Part shown: positions 22,565 through 33,335 of the stretch, piece after piece
How the letters are laid out: every line of letters begins with the position of its first letter
Position numbering within the stretch: the stretch's first letter is position 1
Source of the DNA: Undaria pinnatifida
Lineage: Eukaryota; Sar; Phaeophyceae; Laminariales; Alariaceae
DNA: 64,000 nucleotides
Assembly: GCA_012845835.1 (NCBI GenBank)
Contig: JABAKD010000005.1
Span: forward strand, 13,887,205-13,951,204
Reading direction: 5' to 3'
Notes under the pieces: generated by a model
Told to the model about the DNA's origin: nothing
The model's input: the letters and a program-made list of their open reading frames with translations, nothing else
The model's database searches: none
Position numbers and translations under genes: made by a program

Positions 22565-23155
22565 GAAGGATAAGGAGTGGTGGAGAACGGGGGCGTGCAC
22601 CTGTTTTCCCGGCTACAGGAGTGGAACGTTGGACTGCCGGTTCTGGGTATGGTCCCCCAACAATATGAGCATTTTCATTGCTGCACATATGCCCATGAGG
22701 AGGGAAAGGAAGAGGCCGAAGCCTACGTACCCTCGCTTTTGAAGTTGCAGGAGCGGCACGTCCGATTGATTGTGGAGTATTATATGGGGCCCTGAAAGAA
22801 CTATGGTTTGCCTTGTTGAAGCTTGGTTTGACGAGAAGGGCGGAGGAGGGCGGCGGTGTTGGTACCCTCGCGGTTCGACCTTGAGGAGTGCCACGTTCTT
22901 TTTTCGGTTTTGCTATATTGGATCAAAGGAACAATTATTCAGCAGCATTGGAAATATGTTAATGCGCCGGGGGGGGGGGAGGGGCAGTGCCTACCCCAAC
23001 CCTCGACGAGGGAATAGTGGCCAACTATTGTTATATATCTTGCTAAATGTAGCAAATAATAAGGTTCTCGAACATGTGCCCATGGAAATGGGGTATAAGG
23101 TTACATACCCTATATCATTCCTGTATCCCCGATTTGGTACGTGTCCAATGTAAAG
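22565..23155. repeat. ~120-bp diverged tandem repeats, array 2
   Basis: Four or five units of the same family as 20390-20830: CAGGAGTGGAACGTT / CAGGAGCGGCACGTC / GAGGAGTGCCACGTT, each followed about 60-70 bp later by a variant of TGCACATATGCCCATGAGGAG or ATGGTTTGCCTTGTTGAAGC. One unit has a G-tract at 22970. Confidence 0.65.
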
Positions 23156-23741
23156 ACTATGTGGAACAACATTGAAGATGCACCCGCGAGGCGGGAAGAG
23201 TGCGAGGTGTAGCTCTTAGTGCTGCAGAACGGGAGGAGTACCTGCCACGATCGATTTTCGATATGCGTCCGAAAAAAAAGGTGTCTGTATTTTCGAGCGA
23301 ATTCGCATGAAAAAGTAACAAATTGCGGCGGTTTGCTGGTTTATGTTGGAAATCCCTGTATCTAGTAAAGGGAGAGGCGTCTCACTGGCGGAGCGCGACA
23401 GGTAGGTAGGTCGACCGCGTTTCGTTTGTGTGGGGTGGGGAAGGCATAAGCAAGATGGTAAAGGGAGGGAGCCGCCCCTTCTCTCCCTTCTCCCTCCCGA
23501 TATTTTTTTATAGAGGTAGGGGACGCGTATGCATCCGGGGGAGGGTCGTGGCAGGACAGCTCCCCCCCCCCCCCCAACCATTTTGACTTCTTCAATTAAT
23601 ATAAAGCATCTTCCGTGGAAGTAATAACCAGACAGATACAAAATAATTTCAATTCTCATAAGAAAACAAAAAAAATCGATTTGGCAAGTTACTCGTAAAT
23701 TCGGGCCGTCAACAAATTCCGGAAAAAACGATTTCTCGAGG

Positions 23742-24755
23742 CGATCTTGGCCAACATTGGCTTGAGAAATACTCAAGCAGATCTTGGATTAGACACGGCG
23801 CAATTTCACGTTCTCCCCACACTTTTTTCGACGAAATCAACAACAGCGTCGTGAACTCTGAACGTGGCGAGCTCGTTAGGGGCTCCGACCCCCCCTTGGT
23901 GTACAGCGCTCACTCCAACGCCGGTGTTTTGTGGCGGGCGCTGATCAGGCTTCTGTTAAAAGCACTTTGGGCGGCTGGTGTGTAGACCACTGAGACGAAA
24001 AATCTCTGTCGTCTCTGAACGGACGAAAAGGGAATTTTGAGAGGGTGTGACGGAAGACCACAGGACAACAACACAAGCAAACTCTCACAGACCGATGACA
24101 ATGGAAGGCCGACAAATTCGATAAAGAAAAATGCAAACTTTTTTTAGGTGCTACTTGCTGAAATATTCCGGGTAACGTCGCTATGGGTAAAATATGACAA
24201 CAACATTATTTTCTGGATCTCGTTTGGTTCATGCGGTCCAACAGGTCAATTTGTCCTTTCTACAACAAGCCTTGATCAACACTGCCCAACAAACACGATT
24301 TTGACCTTCGATCTCCAGAAAAGGGCAACCAATCGTCACTCCGTTCCGTTCCGGACAAGGCCACATGATGAGTGTAGGTGACAGCGCTGAAGAGTTCATC
24401 TCGATTCGTTCCGTATGGCGTGAGAGGTTGCTTGTGTTGTCCTGTTGTCTTCCGTCACATTCGATTAAAATTCTGTTTTTCGCTCGTTGGGAGACGATAG
24501 AGAGTTTTTCTATCAGTTTTCTACACACCAGCCGTTAAATGAGTTTTTAACAGAAGAAGCCTGATCGGCGCCCGCCACAAATCGCCCGACGTAGAACCAA
24601 GGGAAGGTCGGAGCCCCTAAGGGGCTCGCCGCGTTCAGGTTTCACCGCGCTGTCGTTGATTTCGTCGAACGACGTGTGTGAACAACACGGATTTTTCCCG
24701 GCCTCTAATCCAAGATCCGCTTGAGAATTTGTCAGGCCGATGTTGGCTAAGATCA
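23742..24755. mobile_element. Foldback element with ~340-bp inverted arms
   Basis: The left arm 23742-24089 and the right arm 24420-24755 are reverse complements at roughly 75-80 percent by eye. Shared landmarks include GATCTTGGCCAACAT, CAAGCAGATCTTGGATTAGA, TTCGACGAAATCAAC, GGGGCTCCGACC, GATCAGGCTTCT and GTGTGACGGAAGAC. The ~330-bp spacer is unrelated. One frame reads LANIGLxNxQADLGL in both arms, which may hint at captured coding sequence. No transposase is seen. Confidence 0.75.
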
Positions 24756-24939
24756 CTGTGCGCTTCCTAACGTGTTTATTTTTCTCTTTTGTCTCTGTCT
24801 AACTTTCAACATCGAAGGAAGGCAACGAGGGCTGAACTTTAGCTTCGTCCACTATTACTACATAGTTTCGATCCTTTTCGTATTCTGTTAGCCCCTCAAA
24901 GCGTAAACGCCACACCATGAAGTCAAAGAGTGCCTAATG

Positions 24940-25050
24940 CTGCACTATTGAGGGACATTTAAAACCTCAATAGTGCCGGACCTGCACTATTGAGTCACGC
25001 TCAGGAGTAGTTCAGGTGGCCGCTATAGTGCAGGTAAACTCTCTGGACAC
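24940..25050. repeat. Small hairpin repeat, TGCACTATTGAGG
   Basis: TGCACTATTGAGG, its near-complement CCTCAATAGTGC and a second TGCACTATTGAG lie within 60 bp. They form an imperfect hairpin plus direct repeat. No coding content. Confidence 0.6.
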
Positions 25051-25150
25051 ACCCCTGCACAAAAGCGGGCCCGGTATTGTGAGTAGTTCTACTGTACCAT
25101 CTCCGTAGATTCTTTGCAGTCGTACACATCATACATCACAGTTGTGCACA

Positions 25151-26150
25151 GGCTCATCTGAAGGAGGATATGTATGTCTTTGCACTGAAATTCGAAGGAT
25201 GCCGAAAGGCTGCTCAGAAGGAAGGCCGATGGTTTCGACGAGTAGAGGAGGGACCCAAGTTGTTCATGCGGAATTAGCATGAGACGGAGAGACGCAAAGT
25301 TTTAGAGCGATCCGCAAAAGCTATGGCAGCGCCATCCACCGTCGGCATCTCTAAGCGGCCGGGGGTGGGGGGGTGGGAGCGGGGGAGGGGGGGAGGGGGG
25401 AGGGAGGGAGAAGAAGGGTTAAAGGGCGGGGGGGGGGGGGCGTCATGCCCAAGAGACTGAAGTCTGGGTTTGGCCATCATCGTCTAAAAATTTGTAGGCC
25501 TTCCATTAGCCGTCACAAGGTAGCGTAAGACCGGCCCTGACTTCTTACCCATGTTGCGTTCTCTCCCCAGTGCCAATCATGATGCACTTGATACCCTCTA
25601 TGAGCCCAATGCCGCCCTTAGTCAGTTCCTAGGGTCTGCTATTATTACGTTTATTTTTATTTTTCTCTTTCCTTTCCTTGCTTCCTCTTGTATTGCCATT
25701 TCTTGCTTTTCTTGTCTTTTCTTTGCTTTCCGCTCTTTAATTTTTTTTTTCGAATTCTTCTCCTTTTTTCTTTTGCTTGATCATTTTTTCGTTTCTCTGT
25801 TTTGTTTTTTCAATTGACTTGCGTCTGTCGTGCGTATGCGTAGTGATAGGTAGAACGTGCGATCTATACGTGGTAGTCTTTCTTGGGTGGCAAGCGGCAT
25901 AGTCGGTTTGTCCAGGCGCGAGTAGTGAGACATATATATGCACCGGCCTGGACCTGGCACATCGTAGGCTGACTCCCGATTTCACTTTTATGTGTGTCTG
26001 GTGGAGGCATGAATTGCGTCAGCTGTGATATACCACCGTTGGTTTGTTGGTGCTTTTTCCCTGGTGTATTTCTCAGCTCCAGAGTGCTTGGGGCCTGTCT
26101 TGCGACCACGGACTTGATTATGCGAGTTAATGTGAAAACAACAGTCATAA
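25151..26150 (+). mobile_element. LINE 3' end, copy A2 (5' truncated)
   Basis: The plus strand encodes the C-terminal tail of a non-LTR retrotransposon polyprotein: HLKEDMYVFALKFEGCRKAA then RWFRRVEEGPKLFMRN (25155-25275). A TAG follows where the related copy at 34.3-35.5 kb has Trp. After a G-rich stretch (25360-25440), a T-rich 3' UTR ends CTTGATTATGCGAGTTAATG, then TGAAAACAACAG, a decayed (CAA)n tail. It is alignable to the copy at 34310-35534 over nearly all of its length. It cannot transpose by itself. Confidence 0.8.
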
Positions 26151-26535
26151 ACCAACAGCTCGGTCATGGTTGAGGCATCCAGGGCGATGGGGGATGCGGC
26201 TCCATCAGAGAGCACGGAGACCTCAAATTTGAATTCCCTTCACGAAGTGTTTTCGTGGGGGCAGGTGCCCTCACGCAAAAAATGCATTAATGACTCTTCC
26301 AAAAAAATTCATAGCGCAAACAATCATCATGTCCAACAATAGAAGAGACTCGTTTCAAGATCGTTCACGAATTAACAGCAGCGTGGTGTGACCGAGAAAA
26401 AACACACTACCCTGAGAAGACAAACTACTTGGAACTACCGAATGATTAGTAATGGCAGAGGGTTATCTCACCCGATGAGACAGGGGAGGCTGGTGGATGT
26501 CGCACGGTTCTCATCGTTGCTGCCGCGAAAATCGA

Positions 26536-27200
26536 TCAGTTCGGTCGGACCTGCTGCAGCTCCATCCTCCTAGGTTCTGGATAAGATTTTGGCGGTGGGT
26601 TGTCATCCGCCTCTTGATGACATGGGCCATGCTCTTCGCGGCTTCGAGAAGTAGCTATTCCTGCTCTCCGGTCAGGTCTACGCGCAGAGCACCCAAGAAC
26701 CCTAATGTGGAGACCTCTGCCAAAAGCTCTCCAGTTTTCAGAGTAAAGAAACAACAAAAGAAGCATCATACCAGATCCTTTTGTTTGTCGAACAGGCTCG
26801 TGCCCGCTGCTAATCGGGAAGCTTGCGTGGCGGTAAGCTCGAAGTTCATGGCGCACGCGAGCAGGCACATAGGTCGTGGTTGCCCACCGCAGGTCGTTGC
26901 GCAGGCGCACGCGAGAGCCTGCTAGCTGCTTCGGCAGTGATGCTCGAACGACAGGGCGGTCCTCCGAAGTGGTCGAGCATGCTTTAGAGTTTGTGAATCG
27001 CGAGGTTCTCAAGGCAGATAGATCTCGTTCACCTGCACGTGGTTGGCTGTGGCGTCCATGCACAATGCAAACCTTGCCAGCAGTGGCCTGTCTACGTGTT
27101 TGCCTCACCTCTCTGCTGGCCGCCACTCTTGCGCAGGCGCAACCTCCAGATGGTCTGGTTTGGGGTTGATGATATCGCGCTTTTGCCTTCGAGCCAAGGC
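26536..27200 (-). pseudogene. Possible decayed protein-coding remnant, unrecognised
   Basis: A 317-codon minus-strand frame covers this stretch (26536-27489), but its composition is very Arg/Ser-rich. Another minus frame reads more protein-like: PLLARFALCMDATANHVQVN, then ACAMNFELTATQASRLAAGT and AAKSMAHVIKRRMTTHRQNL. It carries about five stops. I therefore read this as a decayed coding sequence, possibly from a mobile element. I do not recognise the family. Confidence 0.3.
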
Positions 27201-29267
27201 TCTCCGTTCGGCCCCTGCTAGCTTTATCGAACGTGGGACTCCGATGCCGATTTTTTTTTTCATCACAAATTAATACTTTTGAACAACTTTTTCGAAGTAA
27301 AATGGTGCCAAAGGGCCCACCATGTGTTAGCAAAGGTTTTGCAGCACCATGAATAATGTAGTATATTGCCTTGTCACAGCACGTTCGCAGGGTATTCGTA
27401 CCTGTCTCCACTGTTGCCAGTGACAGAGTTCGTTGTGCAACGAGAATCGGCGTTACATTCTGAACTGAATGTGTAAGACAAGAGGTCAATGATCGCCAAA
27501 GCTCCCCGATGTCACCTTGTGGGGTTTCAAACTATGCAATTATTTTGTCCACATCGTCTCTCCGCCCAATAAATAGGTTATCCAAATTCGTTGCAATGTG
27601 GGTTGGGGCATCTTGTGGGGTTTATGACCTTGCACAACGGGTTCGCAATGTGTTCGAGGAAATCGATTGGCAACGTTCGGATTTCAGGGTTTGGCGACAC
27701 CTTAAGTTGGGTTTTCGACTTTGTACAGCAGTGTCCACAAAGCGTTTTTTTTTTCCCGATGACATTGCGCAATGGGTTTGGGTTAGGGTCAAGGTCCGGC
27801 CACCTGTGATGCATCTGTGCCGTCCTCCTGGCAATCCCGGAAGTCGCCGATACATCGGTGGTGTAGCATGGGAAACGGCCGCGCAAAGAGGACACAAGGA
27901 GGGTTTGAGGTGGTATCTCGAGGGTTCAAATATGTGTAGACCGGCTTCTGTAAGATTGCAGATCGGCTGCCTCAGGGGTGGAGACGGGCTGCTTCCGGGT
28001 GTTCAGAAGAAAGACGCACCGTGTCTCTGGTCTGCCTTGCTTGGTGTCGTCCTGTCTTCCTATCTTCGAGCTTTGGAATATCAAACTGTTCGTTGGTTTT
28101 TCTGTACGGGTGTGGCTTTTTGATTCTTGAGCAGACTGCTCAAAATTCAAAAACGCCGAAAGGCCACTTTATTGCTATATATAGTTGGTTTGCATCCATC
28201 TTTTCTGCAGGAAAAGGGTAGGTCCGGGAGAGTCTTCTTCCGCACCTGTGGCGTTGGCGTGGGTGGAGCGTTCGTGGCGCGTTGAGTTTGTGTGTGGATC
28301 TCGCTCTCCAAAGAAAGTGAGACGAGCCTTCTAATTTAGAAAATTGTTTGCTGAGTGTTATCTGTTCGTAGCAAAGAGCTAAATTTGCGCCGGTTCGGGC
28401 ACTCTTGATAGCCCGTCAGCCAGTCTGCCGCGGGCGATCCCGCAGAGCATCCTCTCAAAACCTGGCAGCCTCTTCAAGGGAGTGCTTTAGTGTTGTAGAT
28501 TCCGTCTGGTATGTCCGGGATGCCCTGTGGTAGATTATGTGTGCCACGATGTGTAGATATTCTGGCTACCTGGTCGTTCGTTCATTTTTTTTATGTGAGA
28601 TGAAGGGCGCACAAGGAAAGTTATCCCGCACACCTTCACCCCCCCCCCCCTCCCCCCTCCGAGGCCCGAAGTGTGTTTTTTGTAAAGTTTTTTTCTTTAT
28701 ACTTTGTTTCCTTGCTCGGTGTGGTTCGTTTCTTGGCTGTGGCCCTGTGGGTGGTTTACTGCACACTCTTGCGTTAACAAAGAGGCTTGGCAAGAAAGCC
28801 AACATTGCCAGAGCAAAGGATATAAAACTGTACTTTAGGTTGCTTAGGTATGTAATCCTTGCGTCAATGCAAGGTGGTCAATGTAGTCAGAAATAATGAA
28901 ATGTGGGCAAGCGCCTCGCTTGAGCACTAAAACCTGTAAGCCTTCGTGCCCTTGATGTTCAAACACGGCGCGCACGTGTCTCCTGGTTGTTCAACCGTTC
29001 CCGCACAGCCTGGGCTCAAACTGCCGCGGGAGGCAGTTGGCACCGTGTGGAGAGACACGCGATTCAGGTTTATCCGAGCCTCCCACGACAGCCCCTGTCT
29101 GCCAATACCATGGAGAGTTGATGGGTGATGTTGAAGAACAGGCTCCGGGACAGCCGGACGTAATCTCGCGCAGTAGATAGGTGCGCGGACAAGCGTCCTA
29201 TCGGCGGAACCACTCCCTTTTGCAGGGTCGGAGAAAACACCATCCATATCAATGCCCGCGCCCTCGC
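27201..29267. other. Intergenic, no gene recognised
   Basis: It contains a 204-codon plus frame (27509-28123) without family motifs. G/C tracts occur near 28628. Nothing else can be supported. Confidence 0.45.
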
Positions 29268-29450
29268 AATCCTCAAGCCCGTTCACAACTCCCGTCGCAA
29301 CCACGTCAGCGAAACTGCCCGCGCCTGCACTCCCCTCACCCTTGCTCACCACTCCCGTCACAACCGCGTCGGCGTCACTGCCCGCGCATGCACCACCCTA
29401 ACCCCTGCTCATAACTCCCGTCGCCACAACGTCAGCGTCACCGCTTGCGC
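29268..29450. repeat. ~65-bp minisatellite, three units
   Basis: Units share CACAACTCCCGTCGCAACCA-CGTCAGCG and CTGCCCGCGC(C/A)TGCAC, starting near 29281, 29348 and 29411. Open frames here are made of the repeat. Confidence 0.75.
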
Positions 29451-29955
29451 CCCCCCCGCTACTACTGTCCATCAACACCGGCGACTCCTTCGCGCCGTCC
29501 GTAACAACCCAGCAATGTGCGCCCGCTCCCCACCGCCGCCGCGGCACCAGTACCCCTGTCGACACACGTTGATCGACATGCAACTTGCGACATGAGCAAT
29601 AGCAATTGATCAGCCGTGAAAAGAAAATACGGACTTGCTCCTGCTTTTTACATACACACATCGACAAGACCTTCAGCCTTATACACTGTGGGAATAAAAT
29701 ACGTTCAGCGTGGCAGTTCCCAAACTGCTGAACACGCGCGAACGACCTCCCGTAAAAAAGTTGAAGCAGTGTATAAATAACCAGGTATATTTCAAAAACA
29801 CCATATCACAAGTCAAACATAGATCTCATGGACCACGCAGCTTTCAAAGTTGAGTTTCAATCATTCAATCGGTCGTACTCACAGATGACGTTTATCAAAT
29901 TTTTATCGAAACTGCTTGTGCTATCGAATGCAACAACTGCTGTCCTCACAAGTCC

Positions 29956-30144
29956 TCACTTGTGTTGAAGCGATTGTTCGTGAGTCTTCACTTGGGTCCG
30001 GCTCAGTTGCTCTATATTGCGTCCGAAGTCGCGGTTGCACTTCTTGCACACCCAGTTGCCGCTGGTCGTCTTCACGGCGGTTTTTCCGACAGGAAAAAGT
30101 GCTCTGCTCGCACGCCAATAGCGTGCAGGGACCAACAGGGACAT
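29956..30144 (-). CDS. Small zinc-finger-like open frame, possible exon or fragment
   Basis: The minus strand reads TAVKTTSGNWVCKKCNRDFG followed by RNIEQLSRTQVKTHEQSLQH, Lys and a stop. The C-x2-C ... H-x5-H arrangement resembles a zinc-binding finger. The 20-residue gap before the first His is longer than in classical C2H2 fingers. The stop immediately after the last His suggests a C-terminal exon, but no upstream exon was found. It could equally be a transposon fragment. Confidence 0.35.
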   Translation of the reverse strand: MSLLVPARYWRASRALFPVGKTAVKTTSGNWVCKKCNRDFGRNIEQLSRTQVKTHEQSLQHK

Positions 30145-30865
30145 GGAGTAGCTATTCGGTTTGCACTTCGTGCGCGTTTTATTTGTCGATTTTAGTCATG
30201 CGGCTACGGCTTCTGGTATTGCCGCTCTGCTGCTGCTGCCAAGGCTAGGCTCCTGCCACTACTGCTGATGTTGTCAGTAATTGGGGAGGAGGCAGTATGA
30301 CAAACACTGCTCAATGGTGAGCACTTCAACATATGATAAACAAGAGTTTTTTCTTTCTAGTTCTTGCCGCTGATGATGATGCTGCTGCTGCGAGGTACTG
30401 GTACACGATACCCTCCAATATCACACTAAGGCTCTCATGCCTCTCCACTCACTCTCTGTGCTGTGCCGAACAGCCATGCTCAATGGCCTGGCCCTCGTCC
30501 ATTCCTGAACCGTCAACGAAATTTGCCCTGCAGCAGCAGATGAAGTCCACGCCATCGGCTGGCTTTCCGCGGACGCTTTGTAGCCAAGCTGTCTTGTCGA
30601 AAGAGGATTGTAGCAGGGGTCCCTATACCGTGGAGGCTGTGCTCATTGTGACAACTCTCTCTTTCTCTCCCCTCTTTTCTCCGTGTTGCTCTGCGCTGTG
30701 CGTAGCTGGTACGCAGGCTGCTGCTTCGCGACCAGGAGGTTGCGTGTCTGCTCTATAGTACCCCCCCTGCCCCTATAATATAAAGGATTTAGAATGGGGG
30801 TTGTTTGCATCGGAAATTATTTGGCGTAATGGGGGGGGGATGGGGTCTTCGTACCCTGCAGAGTG

Positions 30866-31122
30866 ACTGGAGCCTGTCCTGTGACCAAGGACTTGATTAT
30901 GCGAGAAGATATTGTAGCTGTCGCTAAAACGAGCGACAGCCGATAGATGTCACCGTCGTCAGACGTGTGGTCCGCCACCACAGCACCCATTTTTCTAGTA
31001 GTGACCTAGTCCAAATTCAAGTTAAAGCGTACAAACACACGAACTTTTTTTTTACGAGCAGAGCGCTATTACGGGGGACCGTAGGTGGGAATTAGAAACT
31101 CGCTTCGCTCGAATAATGTGAG

Positions 31123-31154
<32 letters not shown>

Positions 31155-31156
31155 CC
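30866..31156 (+). mobile_element. LINE 3' terminus split by a ~200-bp insertion, with (AAC)n tail
   Basis: The 3'-terminal LINE sequence GACTGGAGCCTGTCCTGTGA...CTTGATTATGCGAG is interrupted at ~30905. It resumes at ~31108 with TAATGTGAGAACAACAACAA, running to 31156. The inserted ~200 bp has no coding content and no clear inverted repeats. Confidence 0.65.
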
Positions 31157-31304
31157 CTCCCCCCCCCACTCTGGAAGGGCCAGATTTAAGTTTTGGTACG
31201 TAGGCGTCGATTTTGTTTTCTTTTTGTGCGCCTCTTGTCTCCACAAGTTTTCTTGCTCGCAAAGGAAGGACTGTGCTCGAGTCGAATCATGACCTCCGGG
31301 TGGC

Positions 31305-31310
31305 AAGGGG

Positions 31311-31374
<64 letters not shown>

Positions 31375-31376
31375 GT
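31305..31376. repeat. (ATC)n microsatellite
   Basis: About 23 uninterrupted CAT/ATC triplets. Poly-Ser or poly-Ile frames across it are artefacts. Confidence 0.95.
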
Positions 31377-31465
31377 ACTTCAGCAGGTACGGCCGGGAGC
31401 TAGTTTCAAAGCGGGCGATTTTGTTGAAGAAGATTGGTGGGACTATCGTAGAACGAACGACTCTT
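31372..31465 (+). repeat. Dispersed repeat G, copy 1
   Basis: GTACTTCAGCAGGTACGGCC followed by GGGAGCTAGTTTCAAA...GTAGAACGA closely matches 59451-59545. The frame YFxRYGRELVxK...GGxxVER is kept in both copies, which may mean that a coding fragment was duplicated. Confidence 0.6.
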
Positions 31466-31815
31466 GGTTAACCTTTTGCAACTGGTCAAAAGGACGAATA
31501 CCCCACTAGTTCCTTTACAAATTGCGTTGTCGACAGGCTATCGGTTTTGAACGTCGTGGGCGTTCAAATCCCACCATCCACAATAATAGCGAACGTTTTC
31601 AGACTATCTTTACCTATGATGTGAACTTACAAAAACTCGTCTCACCAGTATCCCCGGGAAATGAAACCGCTTGGATATTGGTAGGTCCGTCTGTTAATCC
31701 GGCCGACCTGGTATCCCCCGTGTTGCAAGGCTAAGTTTGGGTAAGATATTGGTTAACCTTTTGCAAGTGATCAAACGAACAAATACCGCAACAACTACTT
31801 CCTTCACAAGTAAGT
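31464..31815 (+). repeat. Direct repeat with 285-bp period
   Basis: TTGGTTAACCTTTTGCAACT (31464) recurs as TTGGTTAACCTTTTGCAAGT (31749), and about 40 further bases are alignable in each. The function is unknown. Confidence 0.6.
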
Positions 31816-31916
31816 GCCATCAGCCGGGGAGGAAGGACAAATGTGTAGGGTTTTGCAGACGTAAATTCAAGTACCAGAGTGACAGAGTGGGCGTTCTCCT
31901 TTCTTTGTCATATTTT

Positions 31917-31921
31917 GGTAG

Positions 31922-31992
<71 letters not shown>

Positions 31993-32275
31993 TTTCTCAC
32001 ATTAACTCACATGATCATGTCCGTGGTCACAGGACAGGTTCCAGTTACTCTGGAGCTAAGGAATACCCCAGAGGGGAAAGCACAAACAAACCGACACACG
32101 AAGCGTGTGAATATCCGTGGAAGTGTGGTGAACTTAAGCTTTATTTTGCCCCATCCGCCGGAGGATACGAAAAACAAAAGCTTAAAACAAACAACCAAAG
32201 GAGGTACACGCGTTTATCACAGCTGACACAATTCATGCCTCCACAAGAAACTTACAAAAGTGAAATCGGAAGTGA
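31917..32275 (-). mobile_element. LINE 3' end, copy A4, with long (CAA)n tail and internal insertion
   Basis: In minus orientation the element ends at a (CAA)n tail of about 80 bp (31918-31999 as GTT). Next to it, TTCTCACATTAACTCACATG and TCCGTGGTCACAGGACAGG match the other LINE ends. A ~90-bp segment (32091-32180), also found at 4429-4516, interrupts it. Confidence 0.7.
32091..32180 (+). repeat. Short dispersed repeat, copy 2 (~90 bp), nested in LINE end
   Basis: CGTGGAAGTGTGGTGAACTT and CCCCATCCGCCGGAGGATAC match 4441-4510. This block is absent from the otherwise alignable LINE ends at 34.4 and 36.1 kb, so it is an insertion here. Confidence 0.65.
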
Positions 32276-32830
32276 CTGTTGTTGTTGCTGTTCATGTTGT
32301 TGTCTCAAAAAACTTAGTGTCAAACATCTGGAGTCCGTGGTCACACGAAGGTGCTGGAGCCCTAGGAAGATCCGAAAAACCAAATGAAATCAAAATTCCT
32401 CTGGCAAATACTACGCTTTCCGGTCTAGACATGCACGATCCGAAGATGAAGGCGCACAAATATAAAGATCCAATGTGCCAACTAATGTTACATGGCCAGG
32501 GGTATCCGTTCCCACAACAAACAAACTCGCGACGACAAACTACAGCGGTTGAACGTACGAACCGCACGGTAATCGTGAGCACAGACGAACGCGCCTGCTG
32601 TCTAGAGTGCTATGAGGGTGACGACCCGCGGACATGCAGTGAAAACAGAGCAATTGAACAAAGAAGCGCCATTCAAATATCAATGATGACCCGTCTACCC
32701 TGGTTATCTGACAGACCCGTGCGTGAAAATTGAAAATTGCGGGGCATCGTTTCCCATGAAGGTATACCACTCTACCAACTCTACAAATATCAGTGACATA
32801 ATAAAAATGTATAGTTTCCACGCACAGATT
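32276..32830 (-). mobile_element. SINE-like family B, copy B1
   Basis: A ~550-bp non-coding element. On the minus strand it ends ...CTCCAGCACCTTCGTGTGAC then CACGGACTC and a CAA/CAG-rich tail at 32276-32311. It is alignable with 38139-38660, 37505-37985, 42370-42960 and a fragment at 35533-35645. Its last ~60 bp resemble the LINE 3' end, which suggests mobilisation by the same reverse transcriptase. Confidence 0.65.
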
Positions 32831-32835
32831 GAGCT

Positions 32836-33325
32836 GCCCCCCCCCCCCCCCCCCAATGATAAACTGGTGCATGTTTAAAATCCGTCAGATTTATCTCCTT
32901 GAAGGATTTACAGTTTCCACGCAAAAATTGAGATGCCCCCCCCCCCCCCCCCCCCCCCCCTCGCTTTGACCTCCGCTCCCTTCTGATCAAACCAGGCCCC
33001 CACGTCCTTCAAAACTTCGCCCTCCCTTCACCTGGTATTCGACTCGCAGGATTCACTTGACAAACGGATGCATTTTCTTTCACAGCTGTCAGATTTCGTC
33101 CCCCTCAGAAACGGGTTTTATAGTTTCCGCGCACAGACTGACTCACATCACCCTGTTGACCTTGATAGCTACACCGTAGTTGCAAGGGGAGTCTCTGACT
33201 TATATCCTTATTCAGGACACACAACCCGTAATACGCGCGATCGGAGTATCACACACAGCTTGCAAAGATGAGTTTTGCAAGATCTTCGATCTTACAGCTG
33301 GAGTGTATGGATACTTTTTAAATAA
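32836..33325 (-). mobile_element. Family C element, copy C1, with poly-C tracts
   Basis: In reverse orientation it contains GTCAGATTTATCTCC, C-tracts at 32838-32855 and 32936-32960, AACCAGGCCCCCACGTCCTT, GTTTCCGCGCACAGACTGAC, GTAGTTGCAAGGGGAGTC, GCGCGATCGGAGTATCACAC and AGCTGGAGTGTAT. These landmarks recur at 39.1, 44.1-45.1, 48.95 and 52.25 kb. It has no open frame of note. The superfamily is unknown. Confidence 0.7.
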
Positions 33326-33335
33326 GTAATAGACG

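Noticed and set aside
26536-27489. 317-codon minus-strand frame as a gene
   Set aside because: Composition is unusual (Arg/Ser-rich), there are no motifs, and a competing frame looks more protein-like but is broken.
27509-28123. 204-codon plus-strand frame
   Set aside because: No recognisable domain or splice context; a frame of this length can arise by chance in 64 kb at this base composition.
31193-31509. Frames with poly-Ser or poly-Ile
   Set aside because: Produced by the (ATC)n microsatellite.
31500-31585. tRNA-like T-arm (GTTCAAATCCCACC)
   Set aside because: No matching acceptor, D-arm or anticodon arm could be folded upstream; at most a chance B box.
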